The notes: a model not told the origin generated them from the sequence alone. Numbered from the stretch's first letter, positions 8,137 to 15,885 are shown. The stretch is DNA of 26,274 nucleotides from Proteiniphilum sp. UBA1403 (GCA_002305715.1 DBQD01000066.1:17807-44080), one strand, 5' to 3'. Made by a program: numbers and translations.

Positions 8137-8985
8137 ATGAGGCATTTCTTCTGTTTAATGGGGTTGTTCTTATCGATTGTTACCCTGTTTGCACAAGGGA
8201 GTGCACAGTATATGCCCAAAGATCGTGAGATCTTTGGGCAATTTCTTTCTTATATTATGCCGCATCGGTATTTGGGGGCTGACTCAATTCGTGAGAGGAC
8301 GGCTGTCTTCTTCCTTGGAAAGCCCTACGTGTCGAATACTCTTGAAATATCGGACGAAGAGTGCCTAGTGGTCAACCTACGGGAGTTCGACTGTACAACT
8401 TTCGTGGAGACGGTCTTGGCGCTTTCGCGAACGGTGCTTTCTGATTCTCCATCGTTTGAGACTTTTCTTTCGGAACTGCGCAATATCCGGTATCGAAACG
8501 GTGTTGTGACGGGTTATGCTTCCCGGATTCATTATACGTCTGATTGGGTGTTTGAGCAGGAAACACATGGAAGACTAAAAAATGTTTCGGCCTTCTTGAG
8601 AGGGGTAATGGAGAGAAAGGAGATTAATTTTATGTCAACTAATAGGCAGTTATATAGAAAGTTGATGAGCGATGATGAAGCTTTGAAAGAGATTATCACC
8701 ATGGAAAAGGAAGTCAATAGTAGGGGAGGTTTTTCTTACATTCCAAAGGAGAAAATTGGGAATGTTGCATCGGAGATTCCACATATGGCCATGATTGGCT
8801 TTGTGACCAGTATCAAAGGTTTAGATTGTTCACATGTGGGATTCGCTTTCAAAAAAGGTGATAAACTATCGTTTATTCATGCTTCAACCAATCAGATGAA
8901 AGTGCTGGTCGATGAGAAAACAATCGATGAGTATTGTCAAGGTCAGAAATCTTGTGTCGGCGTGCTGGTATCGAAGATTTTGTGA
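8137..8985 (+). CDS. DUF1460 (N-acetylmuramoyl-L-alanine amidase-like) exported protein
   Basis: Encodes 282 residues from ATG 8137; a TTG four codons earlier (8125) is open but less likely. Residues 1-22 are a signal peptide (MRHFFCLMGLFLSIVTLFAQ). The mature protein matches the DUF1460 / amidase-like family, an NlpC/P60-like cysteine peptidase fold thought to act on peptidoglycan or its fragments. The likely nucleophile is Cys86 in LREFDCTTFVE, and the likely base is His233 in LDCSHVGFAF. The exact substrate is not deducible. It starts 26 bases after aroC. The codons just after the signal peptide form a perfect hairpin (8213-8240), described separately. Confidence 0.87.
   Translation: MRHFFCLMGLFLSIVTLFAQGSAQYMPKDREIFGQFLSYIMPHRYLGADSIRERTAVFFLGKPYVSNTLEISDEECLVVNLREFDCTTFVETVLALSRTVLSDSPSFETFLSELRNIRYRNGVVTGYASRIHYTSDWVFEQETHGRLKNVSAFLRGVMERKEINFMSTNRQLYRKLMSDDEALKEIITMEKEVNSRGGFSYIPKEKIGNVASEIPHMAMIGFVTSIKGLDCSHVGFAFKKGDKLSFIHASTNQMKVLVDEKTIDEYCQGQKSCVGVLVSKIL
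8213..8240 (+). other. Perfect 12-bp hairpin with GNRA loop inside the DUF1460 gene
   Basis: TGCCCAAAGATC (8213-8224) and GATCTTTGGGCA (8229-8240) are exact reverse complements around GTGA, a GNRA-class tetraloop. The structure begins 76 bases after the start codon and is followed by the T-rich ATTTCTTTCTT. It encodes MPKDREIFGQ, an unremarkable part of the protein. It could act as a terminator, pause or translation attenuator, or be chance; the pairing itself is certain. Confidence 0.7.
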
Positions 8986-9015
8986 TCATATAATCTTAAT
9001 TTTAATTCAAAAAGG

Positions 9016-9101
9016 AGGTTCTCTATGATTGAACCATTCAATGTCTTTCAACAAACAGAAGGTTCTCTTTGATCGAATTATTCAATGTGTTTACTCAAAC
9101 A
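9016..9101. repeat. Imperfect 44-bp-period duplication between convergent genes
   Basis: Bases 9016-9044 and 9060-9088 match at 25 of 29 positions, and weaker similarity continues about 13 bases further in each copy. Each copy carries a short inverted repeat (ATTGAA-CCA-TTCAAT in copy 1, ATCGAA-TTA-TTCAAT in copy 2); on the minus strand the second stem is kept by a T-G wobble. The second copy overlaps the 3' end and stop codon of the mgtC-like gene. On the minus strand the pair would form two successive weak stem-loops in the 3' end of that mRNA. Confidence 0.65.
9025..9072 (+). CDS. Possible 15-residue peptide with strong Shine-Dalgarno
   Basis: ATG at 9025 opens a frame encoding MIEPFNVFQQTEGSL. 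AAAGGAGG (9011-9018) lies six bases upstream, one of the best ribosome binding sites in a window where such sites are rare. The frame lies 39 bases after the DUF1460 stop and inside the first copy of the 44-bp duplication. The second copy would encode a related IELFNVFTQT after a TTG. It may be chance, a leader peptide or a small protein; nothing identifies it. Confidence 0.22.
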   Translation: MIEPFNVFQQTEGSL

Positions 9102-9555
9102 TTTCGGTGTCTTTCCGATTCTTGTTATCCTTTTTGGGCTTCTTTTGAAACAGAAAATCTGCTTTCTTGAAGAAGGTATTGATGATGATGACCAATACGG
9201 TTGCAAATGCTAATTCCCAGTAGTACCCAAATGCCGAGAGACATCCTAACGCGGCACTACACCAAATTGTAGCAGCTGTTGTGAGTCCAAGTACGTTGGG
9301 ACCCCTATGAAGGATGACACCGGCACCCAAAAAACCTATTCCTGTTACAATTTGTCCTACAACGCGACTGGGATCGCCTGCTCCATCACTTCCAATGATA
9401 CGCAAAGATATTAATGCAAACATGCAGGCACTTACAGACACCAAGGTATGGGTGCGGAGACCGGCGCTTTTGTTGTTCTGTTCGCGTTCAATTCCCAATG
9501 CTCCTCCAGCTGTGGTGGCAGCCAATAGGCGTATGATAAAATCTATCAGTTCCAT
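9091..9555 (-). CDS. MgtC/SapB family membrane protein
   Basis: Encodes 154 residues. The N-terminal part is the conserved MgtC hydrophobic domain: a first helix (about 3-20), then GALGIEREQ (18-26) and AGLRTHTLVSVSA (31-43), the invariant region of the family, followed by IGFLGAGVI and at least two more helices. A charged Lys/Asp-rich tail (after about residue 136) replaces the larger C-terminal domain of classical MgtC, making this the short SapB-like form. MgtC proteins are inner-membrane proteins linked to survival at low magnesium, in part by affecting F-type ATP synthase; the role here is inferred only. It starts 12 bases after the CapA-like stop, so the two are likely cotranscribed. 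Confidence 0.88.
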   Translation of the reverse strand: MELIDFIIRLLAATTAGGALGIEREQNNKSAGLRTHTLVSVSACMFALISLRIIGSDGAGDPSRVVGQIVTGIGFLGAGVILHRGPNVLGLTTAATIWCSAALGCLSAFGYYWELAFATVLVIIINTFFKKADFLFQKKPKKDNKNRKDTEMFE

Positions 9556-9567
9556 TGATTTCGTTTT

Positions 9568-10629
9568 TTACTGATTCTGCCGGACAATCTTTTCGGCTTG
9601 ACGAACAAAGATATCCATTTTTTGTTTTTCTTCTTCATTCATGGAGGGTTTATGTAGGCTCCATGAGGGAACAAGGCGGTGATGTACTTTATTATCTTGC
9701 CATTTCTTTTGCACCCATACAAAGGTATAGTTGCATTGCTCGATGACAACTGGGGAGGTGGGTGTCTTCTTGCTGAGAACAATCTCTGCCAACATACCTC
9801 CTTCTGTTTCGGGACGCTGCTGATTGGAAATGAAGTTACCCAATGAATAATAGACTACATGGTTGATTTCTTCTGTGTTCATGCCAATATCTAGCGGTTG
9901 TATTACATGCGGGTGATGACCAATAATTATGCGAACACCTTCTCGAAGTAAAAGATTGGCGAGTCTTCGTTGATTCTGTGATGGTGTTGTTTGATATTCT
10001 TCTCCCCAATGCATCTGAGCAATAATTATGTCGGGCTTGTAGAGACGGGTGTGCTGTAAATCTCGAAGAATGAGGTTTGTATCGACTTGATTGATGATAT
10101 TGGGTTCCTCAACTTTTAGACCGTTGGTGTAAACTGTGTAGTTTAAAAAAGCGATGCGAAACCCGTTTTTAATGATCATTAGGGGGTAAAATAAGGTGCG
10201 TGCGGAGGAGGTTTTAAAGGTACCGGTATGTTTTATGCGTAAGGAATCAAGTGTGTCAATGGTTCGTTCCAATCCCTTACGGCCTCTGTCTAATGCGTGG
10301 TTGTTGGCTAGGAAGAAAAGATCGAAACCAACATCTTTCAGACTTTGAGCAAATGCATCGGGTGAACTGAAAAGTGGGTATCCGGAATAAGGAGGACCAG
10401 CAAGGGTGGTTTCTAAGTTTAAACTAGCCAAATCTGCTGCTCCAATTCGTTCTTTCACCCAATAGAAACAGGAGTCGTATGAAAAGGTGCCATCCTCATT
10501 TTTTGCACCTTGCACCTGAGGTAGGTGCTGCATTGCATCACCGGCAAACAGAAGAGTCAAACGACTCTCCTGGGGTATTGCCTGAAGAAATAGGCATGAT
10601 AAAAGAAATAATATGGTCCACTTTTTCAT
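9568..10629 (-). CDS. CapA family (PGA_cap) metallophosphatase-like protein
   Basis: Encodes 353 residues. The frame is open upstream to a GTG at 10662, but ATG at 10629 gives a proper signal peptide (MKKWTILFLLSCLFLQAIPQ) and is preceded by TGGAGG about nine bases upstream, so this start is preferred. The mature protein shows the CapA/PGA_cap motifs in order: LLFAGDAMQH, LNLETTLAG, FFLANNHALDRG, MHWGEEYQT, GHHPHVIQP and YYSLGNFISNQ, which form a calcineurin-like metal centre. CapA of Bacillus is needed for poly-gamma-glutamate export, but Bacteroidota homologues occur without capsule genes, as here. The substrate is unknown and may be a cell-wall or phosphoester compound. A 90-base gap separates it from the S41 protease gene. 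Confidence 0.88.
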   Translation of the reverse strand: MKKWTILFLLSCLFLQAIPQESRLTLLFAGDAMQHLPQVQGAKNEDGTFSYDSCFYWVKERIGAADLASLNLETTLAGPPYSGYPLFSSPDAFAQSLKDVGFDLFFLANNHALDRGRKGLERTIDTLDSLRIKHTGTFKTSSARTLFYPLMIIKNGFRIAFLNYTVYTNGLKVEEPNIINQVDTNLILRDLQHTRLYKPDIIIAQMHWGEEYQTTPSQNQRRLANLLLREGVRIIIGHHPHVIQPLDIGMNTEEINHVVYYSLGNFISNQQRPETEGGMLAEIVLSKKTPTSPVVIEQCNYTFVWVQKKWQDNKVHHRLVPSWSLHKPSMNEEEKQKMDIFVRQAEKIVRQNQ

Positions 10630-10635
10630 GAATAA

Positions 10636-10644
10636 CCCTCCATT
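10636..10644 (-). promoter_or_regulatory. Shine-Dalgarno of the CapA-like gene
   Basis: The minus strand reads TGGAGGG shortly before ATG 10629. Strong ribosome sites are unusual in this phylum, and this one decides between the GTG start at 10662 and the ATG start. Confidence 0.5.
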
Positions 10645-10719
10645 TACAGGGTTTGCGACCACTATTCCTCTTCATGTCGGCTTGCTAAATTGCTTTATGG
10701 CTGCCGAGTTAATGGTATC

Positions 10720-12378
10720 TTACTTCTTTGGCTGAAGAAGCGACTGATACGTGTTGAGGTCACTTAAAACTTCTAACGCTTTGTCGAACACTTTGTCTTC
10801 GGATAATTGATGCAAGAGTACTCCTTTTTTGTAAAAATGTCGCTGTACAATCTCAGACTCAATCATCACTTTAATCTGATCTTTAAAGAGTTCTAAGTCA
10901 CGATCAAGGTCGGGTTGAAGTTTTGCTTCTAACTCTTTGAATTCAGCGGAAGCTACATCCATATATCCCTCAAACTCCATGATACTCTTTAATTGTTCCA
11001 ATGTGCGTTTGCTAAGTTGGTCGTATTTGAAATCCTTGCTTTTCACAAATTCCTTGAATTCTGCGTAATCTTCATCAACGAGGCGAAAGTTCTTCGGCGA
11101 TTCTACCTCTTTCCCCTTCTGCATCCACTGTGTAACATAATTGAAGACAATGTTATCGGCCATCAAATAATAGGTGATGGTAGCACCCGTCTCCTGTGGG
11201 AGTGCAATGTCAGGGGTTATTCCTCCACCATCGCGAACTTCTCTGCCATTGCGGGTCTGAAAGACGTTGGTCAGCGAATCAGGTACGCGAGCGACACTAC
11301 CATCCTGATTGCGGTGTGAATAATCGAGGGCTTGGATGCAGCGTCCACTAGGTATGTAATATTTTGAAGTGGTTATCTTGATATTACCGCCATAGGGTAA
11401 ATCGCGAGGGGTTTGCACCAATCCTTTGCCGAAAGAACGACTGCCGACTATCACTGCTCGGTCGAGGTCTTGAAGGCTGCCTGCAACAATCTCCGATGCG
11501 GATGCCGAGCCTGTATCAATTAGTACCACAATGGGGATGAGCTCGTCCAACGGTTGATTCTGTGTGTAATAGATGCGATCCCATTGTTTTACTTTTCCTT
11601 TCGTAGAGACAATCTCCACTCCCTTGGGTACAAAAAGGTTGACCACATCGACTGCTTCTTCAAGTATACCTCCACCATTTCCACGAAGGTCCAAAATGAG
11701 GGAGGTGGCTCCCTGCTTCTTTAGTTCTATAACTGACTCTTTCACCCGATCTGCACTGTTGGTCGTGAAGCTTCCATAATGGAGATAGCCCGTTTTGTCA
11801 GTGACCATTCCGGCGTATGTGACGGGATCCATCTCTATCTTTTCTCTTGCTATTGATAGTGTACATGGATTATCTTCACCTGGACGTTGAAATGTTACCT
11901 GCAAAACTGTACCGGGTATACCTTTGAGCTTGTCGCTGACTTGCTTTACGGACGACTTACGCATGTCCTCACCATCGATTTCCAAAATGACATCTCCGGC
12001 CTTTAAACCTGCTTTGTCTGCCGGTAAACCCTCATATGGCTCGTTTATTACAACTTGACCGTCGTTGTAGGAGATAATAGCACCAATTCCTGCATATTCG
12101 CCGGTTGTGAGAAACTGTAAGTCTCCCATGTTCTCTTCGGCATAATACTCAGTATAGGGATCGAGGCGGGTTAACATGCTTTTTATGGTTCCCTGTACCA
12201 ACTTGTTGACTTCAATGCTGTCTACATAAAATAAATCGAGTTCTCGTAAGACTGAATTGAATATGTCTATGTTTTTATTAATGTCGTAATAGCGTTTATT
12301 CTTGTCGTCTCCTGTTGTTTGTCCTACAGCGTGCATTACAGTTAATGCAGCCAACATTGAAAGAAATAGTTTTCTCAT
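10720..12378 (-). CDS. S41 family C-terminal processing peptidase
   Basis: Encodes 552 residues with signal peptide 1-20, so it acts in the periplasm. Order of parts: an N-terminal helical region with LDPYTEYYA (72-80), a PDZ domain (about 92-178, with EGLPADKAGLKAGDVILEIDG), then the S41 protease core with DLRGNGGGILEEAVD (230-244), nucleophile Ser293 in TGSASASEI and general base Lys318 in SFGKG. The 25-residue Ser-Lys spacing is the same as in Prc/CtpA. A further C-terminal helical region of about 150 residues is usual in Bacteroidota members. Such enzymes trim or degrade envelope proteins from the C-terminus. It is the first gene of a minus-strand set with capA and mgtC, divergent from the vanZ-like gene. 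A weak TTCCTTTG -7-like sequence lies at 12457-12450. Confidence 0.93.
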   Translation of the reverse strand: MRKLFLSMLAALTVMHAVGQTTGDDKNKRYYDINKNIDIFNSVLRELDLFYVDSIEVNKLVQGTIKSMLTRLDPYTEYYAEENMGDLQFLTTGEYAGIGAIISYNDGQVVINEPYEGLPADKAGLKAGDVILEIDGEDMRKSSVKQVSDKLKGIPGTVLQVTFQRPGEDNPCTLSIAREKIEMDPVTYAGMVTDKTGYLHYGSFTTNSADRVKESVIELKKQGATSLILDLRGNGGGILEEAVDVVNLFVPKGVEIVSTKGKVKQWDRIYYTQNQPLDELIPIVVLIDTGSASASEIVAGSLQDLDRAVIVGSRSFGKGLVQTPRDLPYGGNIKITTSKYYIPSGRCIQALDYSHRNQDGSVARVPDSLTNVFQTRNGREVRDGGGITPDIALPQETGATITYYLMADNIVFNYVTQWMQKGKEVESPKNFRLVDEDYAEFKEFVKSKDFKYDQLSKRTLEQLKSIMEFEGYMDVASAEFKELEAKLQPDLDRDLELFKDQIKVMIESEIVQRHFYKKGVLLHQLSEDKVFDKALEVLSDLNTYQSLLQPKK

Positions 12379-12486
12379 ATTTTTATTTCCGAATTACCTC
12401 TTTTAGATCATAATCAAGCAACTATCGCTGCTTAAAAGCCATTTTCCAGCAAAGGAACAAATTTTTTGCGAAAATGAACCCTTCTT

Positions 12487-12520
12487 TTCGTTATATGTTT
12501 ATAAATCGCACATATCTTTG
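12487..12520 (+). promoter_or_regulatory. Candidate promoter of the VanZ-like gene
   Basis: TATCTTTG at 12513-12520 matches the Bacteroidota -7 box, with a weak -33 (TTCG, 12487-12490). Transcription would begin near 12527, leaving a leader of about 22 nt before the ATG at 12549. This argues against the in-frame ATG at 12474, which would lie upstream of the promoter. Confidence 0.55.
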
Positions 12521-12548
12521 CAGCCGTCAATTGCATAAAAATTCACAT

Positions 12549-12938
12549 ATGAAGTTACTTCTCCGCTATACATTCTTGCCAATACTTACCGGTATACTAA
12601 TCTTTTTTGTCACTTGCCTGCTCAAACCTTCACAGGTGCCCAGCATGCCGGGTGGTTTTCCATGGGATAAAATAGTGCATTTCGGTATGTTCTTCTTTCT
12701 TTCAGCTGTATCTTTGTACGACTACTATCGAATGCATAACGGGAATCCTGTTTTTTTACGTTGGATGTGGTGGGGCTTCCTTCTCCCTGCCCTCTATGGT
12801 GGTGTAATTGAATTAATGCAGATGTATTTTTTTCAGCCTCGTAGCGCCGAATGGGGCGACTGGATTGCGGATGTTCTTGGGTCACTGTGCGCTACGCTCA
12901 TCGTAATTATTTTCTGCAAGAAAAGAGAGAATCAGTAG
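12549..12938 (+). CDS. VanZ-like family membrane protein
   Basis: Encodes 129 residues from ATG 12549; the frame is open to 12474, but those 25 residues are polar and lie in the promoter region. It shows the short VanZ-like plan: a first helix (about 9-24), PGGFPWDKIVHFGMFFFLS (the conserved Asp-Lys...His segment), a third helix, a conserved Glu in YGGVIELMQMYFFQPRSAEWGDWIADVLGS, and a last helix. The Pro-Gly-x-Asp-Lys-x-x-His and Glu-x-x-Gln...Arg-x-x-Asp-x-x-Asp residues are the usual VanZ-like signature. VanZ confers low-level teicoplanin resistance in enterococci; chromosomal relatives like this have no proven role. Confidence 0.85.
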   Translation: MKLLLRYTFLPILTGILIFFVTCLLKPSQVPSMPGGFPWDKIVHFGMFFFLSAVSLYDYYRMHNGNPVFLRWMWWGFLLPALYGGVIELMQMYFFQPRSAEWGDWIADVLGSLCATLIVIIFCKKRENQ

Positions 12939-12946
12939 AAAAAATA

Positions 12947-12954
12947 TATCTTTG
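12947..12954 (+). promoter_or_regulatory. Candidate -7 box before the SHOCT-DUF4870 gene
   Basis: TATCTTTG at 12947-12954 fits the -7 consensus, but no -33 TTTG is seen at the right distance. It would give a leader of about 120 nt, which includes a perfect 10-bp palindrome ATGTATACAT (12980-12989). Confidence 0.4.
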
Positions 12955-13081
12955 TGAAACAGATATATTAGCGCATGGCATGTATACATCGAGTCATGGG
13001 TAATTCTGTGCGAAATATTTACACTCCAGCATTGTTGGTGCTTATGTTCAGTTGTTTTACATCCATTTAAATCCTGAAAAG

Positions 13082-13342
13082 ATGAAATACGAAGATTTAA
13101 AAATTCTCGATGAACTGCGCGAAAAAGGGAGTATATCCGAAGAGGAATACCAACGTGAAAAAGCGAAAATATTGAACGATGATGGTCCACGTTATCAGAC
13201 AAGTAGACCGCTATTTGGAATGACAGAGAATAGCTATCTGATGCTGATGCACCTTAGTCAACTTGCCGGTATTGTGATTCCGATAGCAGGTTTCATTATA
13301 CCTATCCTGATGTGGATTACCAATAAAGATACCAACGCATAA
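13082..13342 (+). CDS. SHOCT-DUF4870 protein, N-terminal part (gene interrupted by an in-frame TAA)
   Basis: From ATG 13082 this part encodes 86 residues. Residues 1-30 form a SHOCT motif (LKILDELREKGSISEEEYQREK), a short domain often attached to membrane or oligomerising proteins. The rest is the first half of a DUF4870 membrane domain, with MTENSYLMLMHLSQLAGIVIP and IPILMWITNKDTNA. The frame ends at TAA 13340-13342. In the family the sequence continues roughly as (F/Y)VD-x-HGK; here the next in-frame codons read VDMHGKNILNF. The domain is therefore cut by a single stop codon with no frame change. The stop may be a point mutation (for example from a Tyr codon), a sequencing error, or a natural split with re-initiation. 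An upstream frame extension to 13052 is not needed. Confidence 0.8.
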   Translation: MKYEDLKILDELREKGSISEEEYQREKAKILNDDGPRYQTSRPLFGMTENSYLMLMHLSQLAGIVIPIAGFIIPILMWITNKDTNA

Positions 13343-13348
13343 GTAGAC

Positions 13349-13543
13349 ATGCACGGTAAGAACATTCTTAATTTCATGATCAGCTATTTAATTTATGCGG
13401 GGGTACTTACTATTACGTTAATTGGTATGCCATTGGCAATTGTAGTAGGTATTGTGTATGTAGTGTTTGTTGTATTGGCATCCATGAAAGCAAACAACGG
13501 AGAGTATTGGAAATATCCTTTTACGATTGAATTTGTGAAATAA
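13349..13543 (+). CDS. DUF4870 C-terminal part (second half of the interrupted gene)
   Basis: Encodes 64 residues from ATG 13349, in the same frame as the previous gene and only two sense codons after its stop. It supplies the second half of DUF4870: HGKNILNFMISYLIY, two hydrophobic helices (about 10-44) and the family ending AxMKANNGEYWKYPFTIEFVK. Alone it lacks the first helices and the conserved SxLxG...P segment, so it is not a complete domain. It could be produced by re-initiation, since the stop-to-ATG distance is six bases, or not at all. Its own stop TAA overlaps the ATG of the ftsE-like gene by one base (TAATG), which suggests translational coupling. DUF4870 proteins have no established function. 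Confidence 0.65.
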   Translation: MHGKNILNFMISYLIYAGVLTITLIGMPLAIVVGIVYVVFVVLASMKANNGEYWKYPFTIEFVK

Positions 13544-14214
13544 TGATACAGGAGCAATTGGTCAATTATTCAAATGTGCAGCTGAATCGAGAAGAGAATA
13601 TCATTCTTCGAAATGTAAACCTCAATGTGAACAGAGGCGATTTTCTATATATAATTGGCAAGGTGGGATCGGGTAAGAGTACACTCATGAAGAGTATGTA
13701 TGCAGAATTGCCTATTACAGAGGGTAACGCAAGGGTGTTCGACTATGAGCTTGCTTCTATAAAACGTAAAATGGTTCCCTTTTTAAGACGGAAAATTGGT
13801 ATTGTTTTTCAAGATTTTCAACTCCTGATAGATAGAACAGTTGAGCGGAACTTGGAATTCGTACTTCGCGCAACTGGATGGAAAAACAAACGAGAAATTA
13901 AAGACCGAATTAACGAGGTACTCGTGCAGGTGGGAATGCAAAATAAAACATATAAGATGCCGCATGAATTATCAGGTGGTGAGCAACAGCGTGTTGTCAT
14001 TGCCCGGGCGTTGCTAAATTCTCCGGCTCTTATTCTTGCAGATGAGCCTACTGGAAACCTCGATCCCGATACAGGCAGCCAGATTGTTGCACTTTTACAG
14101 GATATTGCATCGAAAGGTACAGCTGTAATCATGTCGACACACAACTATTCCATCGTGCAAGCTTTTCCTGGAAAGATCATGCGCTGTGAAAATATGGGAT
14201 TGGAAATTGTGTAG
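13543..14214 (+). CDS. FtsE-like ABC transporter ATP-binding protein
   Basis: Encodes 223 residues, a stand-alone ABC ATPase. Walker A is GKVGSGKST (39-47), the Q-loop Gln is at 90 (IGIVFQDFQLL), the signature is LSGGEQQR (143-150), Walker B is LILADEP (163-169) with GNLD following, and the H-loop is His200. The length and the FQDFQLL...RTV(E/A)RN segment fit FtsE, the cytosolic partner of FtsX in activating cell-wall hydrolases at division, better than LolD or MacB, but these groups are hard to separate by eye. No ftsX permease is next to it, which is common in Bacteroidota. Its ATG overlaps the preceding stop. Confidence 0.82.
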   Translation: MIQEQLVNYSNVQLNREENIILRNVNLNVNRGDFLYIIGKVGSGKSTLMKSMYAELPITEGNARVFDYELASIKRKMVPFLRRKIGIVFQDFQLLIDRTVERNLEFVLRATGWKNKREIKDRINEVLVQVGMQNKTYKMPHELSGGEQQRVVIARALLNSPALILADEPTGNLDPDTGSQIVALLQDIASKGTAVIMSTHNYSIVQAFPGKIMRCENMGLEIV

Positions 14215-14230
14215 ATTATTTGTACCTTTG
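14200..14230 (+). promoter_or_regulatory. Bacteroidota-type promoter of pyrG
   Basis: TTG at 14200-14202 and TACCTTTG at 14223-14230 are separated by 20 bases. The -33 element lies within the 3' end of the ftsE-like gene. The leader would be about 32 nt before the GTG start. Confidence 0.6.
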
Positions 14231-14268
14231 CACCTTCAAAAAAATTATCTCTCTAACACTTTACGATC

Positions 14269-15885
14269 GTGGCTGATACAAAGTACATTTTTGTTACAGG
14301 CGGTGTTGTTTCTTCATTAGGTAAAGGAATCATCGCATCCTCACTGGGAAAACTATTGCAAGCAAGAGGATATAGAGTGACTATCCAAAAATTCGACCCC
14401 TATATCAACGTAGACCCGGGAACTCTCAATCCGTATGAACATGGTGAATGTTATGTGACTGTTGATGGCCACGAAGCAGATCTTGATCTGGGTCACTATG
14501 AACGCTTTTTAAATATTCAGACTACACGAGCCAACAACATCACGACTGGACGAATTTATCAGAATGTAATTGAAAAAGAACGTCGTGGAGATTATCTGGG
14601 CAAAACAGTTCAAGTGATTCCGCACATCACCGATGAGATTAAACGCAATGTGAAGTCTCTGGGTGTGAAAAATAAATTCGATTTTGTGATTACCGAAATT
14701 GGCGGTACTGTCGGAGATATTGAATCTACTCCATTTCTTGAGGCTGTACGTCAGCTTCGTTGGGAGCTAGGGCGGAATTGTTTCTGCTTGCATCTTACTT
14801 ATGTACCCTATATTGCAGCAGCTGGGGAAGTAAAGACCAAACCAACACAGCACTCCGTGAAGGAATTGCAGTCGCTAGGTATTCAACCTGACATGCTTGT
14901 TTTACGTACAGAACGAAAACTAAATAAGGAAATATTGGATAAGGTGGCATTGTTCTGTAATGTAGAACAGGGTGCCGTGATGCAATCTGTCGATGTGTCA
15001 ACTATCTATGAAGTGCCCTTAATGATGCAAAAACAGGGAATGGATGAGGTGTTGCTGCGCAAACTTAACATGCCCACAGAAGGAGAGGCTGATTTGGAGA
15101 GATGGAAAGCATTCCTCCAAAAGCGTAAGGATGCAAAGAAAGAGGTACGCATCAAGCTTGTAGGCAAGTATGCTGAACTACCTGATGCCTATAAATCGAT
15201 TAACGAGGCATTGTCTCAGGCGGCCATATACAACAACCGTAACCTGGTATTGGATGTGTGTCATTCTGAAAAGATTACTCCTGAAAATGTGGCTGAAATT
15301 TTGGGTGATGCCGATGGTATTGTTATTGCTCCAGGATTCGGACAGCGTGGAATTGAAGGAAAGTTCATTGCATTAAAGTATGCACGTGAAAATAATCTTC
15401 CCACTTTTGGTATTTGTCTTGGTATGCAGTGTATGGTTATCGAATATGCTCGGAATGTGTTGGGTCTTGCTGATGCCAATTCTACCGAGATGGATCCAAA
15501 AGTGACACACAATGTTATCGACTTGATGGAAGAACAAAAACACATAACCAATATGGGTGCTACCATGCGATTAGGAGCTTTCGACTGTACAATTAAGAAG
15601 GGTTCGTTGGCTTTCAAAGCATACGGTAAAGCAAAGGTTCAAGAACGCCATCGACATCGTTATGAATTCAATAACAAGTATAAAGAGATGTTTGAAGCTG
15701 CCGGTATGAAGTGTACAGGTATCAATCCCGATTCGGATTTGGTGGAGGTGGTGGAAGTGCCAACATTGCGCTGGTATCTTGGCACACAGTTTCACCCCGA
15801 ATATAACAGTACAGTTGTTTCTCCAAACCCATTGTTTATGAGTTTTATGGAGGCAGCTGCTGCAACCCGAGAAGAAAATATCTAA
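14269..15885 (+). CDS. pyrG: CTP synthase
   Basis: Encodes 538 residues and converts UTP to CTP with glutamine as nitrogen donor. The start is GTG at 14269: it yields the conserved N-terminus MADTKYIFVTGGVVSSLGKG, and no ATG lies nearby. The synthetase domain (1 to about 270) includes the P-loop-like GGVVSSLGKG, DPYINVDPGTLNPYEHGE and EIGGTVGDIES. The class I glutamine amidotransferase domain follows, with nucleophile Cys383 in GICLGMQ and the pair His509/Glu511 in QFHPEYNS. The length is normal. It is followed after 51 bases by yidC without a visible terminator, so the two may form one transcript. Confidence 0.97.
   Translation: MADTKYIFVTGGVVSSLGKGIIASSLGKLLQARGYRVTIQKFDPYINVDPGTLNPYEHGECYVTVDGHEADLDLGHYERFLNIQTTRANNITTGRIYQNVIEKERRGDYLGKTVQVIPHITDEIKRNVKSLGVKNKFDFVITEIGGTVGDIESTPFLEAVRQLRWELGRNCFCLHLTYVPYIAAAGEVKTKPTQHSVKELQSLGIQPDMLVLRTERKLNKEILDKVALFCNVEQGAVMQSVDVSTIYEVPLMMQKQGMDEVLLRKLNMPTEGEADLERWKAFLQKRKDAKKEVRIKLVGKYAELPDAYKSINEALSQAAIYNNRNLVLDVCHSEKITPENVAEILGDADGIVIAPGFGQRGIEGKFIALKYARENNLPTFGICLGMQCMVIEYARNVLGLADANSTEMDPKVTHNVIDLMEEQKHITNMGATMRLGAFDCTIKKGSLAFKAYGKAKVQERHRHRYEFNNKYKEMFEAAGMKCTGINPDSDLVEVVEVPTLRWYLGTQFHPEYNSTVVSPNPLFMSFMEAAAATREENI

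Noticed and set aside
10630..10662. GTG start for the CapA-like protein
   Set aside because: It would place 11 residues before a normal signal peptide; the ATG at 10629 has a Shine-Dalgarno.
12474..12548. N-terminal extension of the VanZ-like protein from ATG 12474
   Set aside because: It overlaps the likely promoter at 12487-12520, and the added residues are polar and unlike the family.
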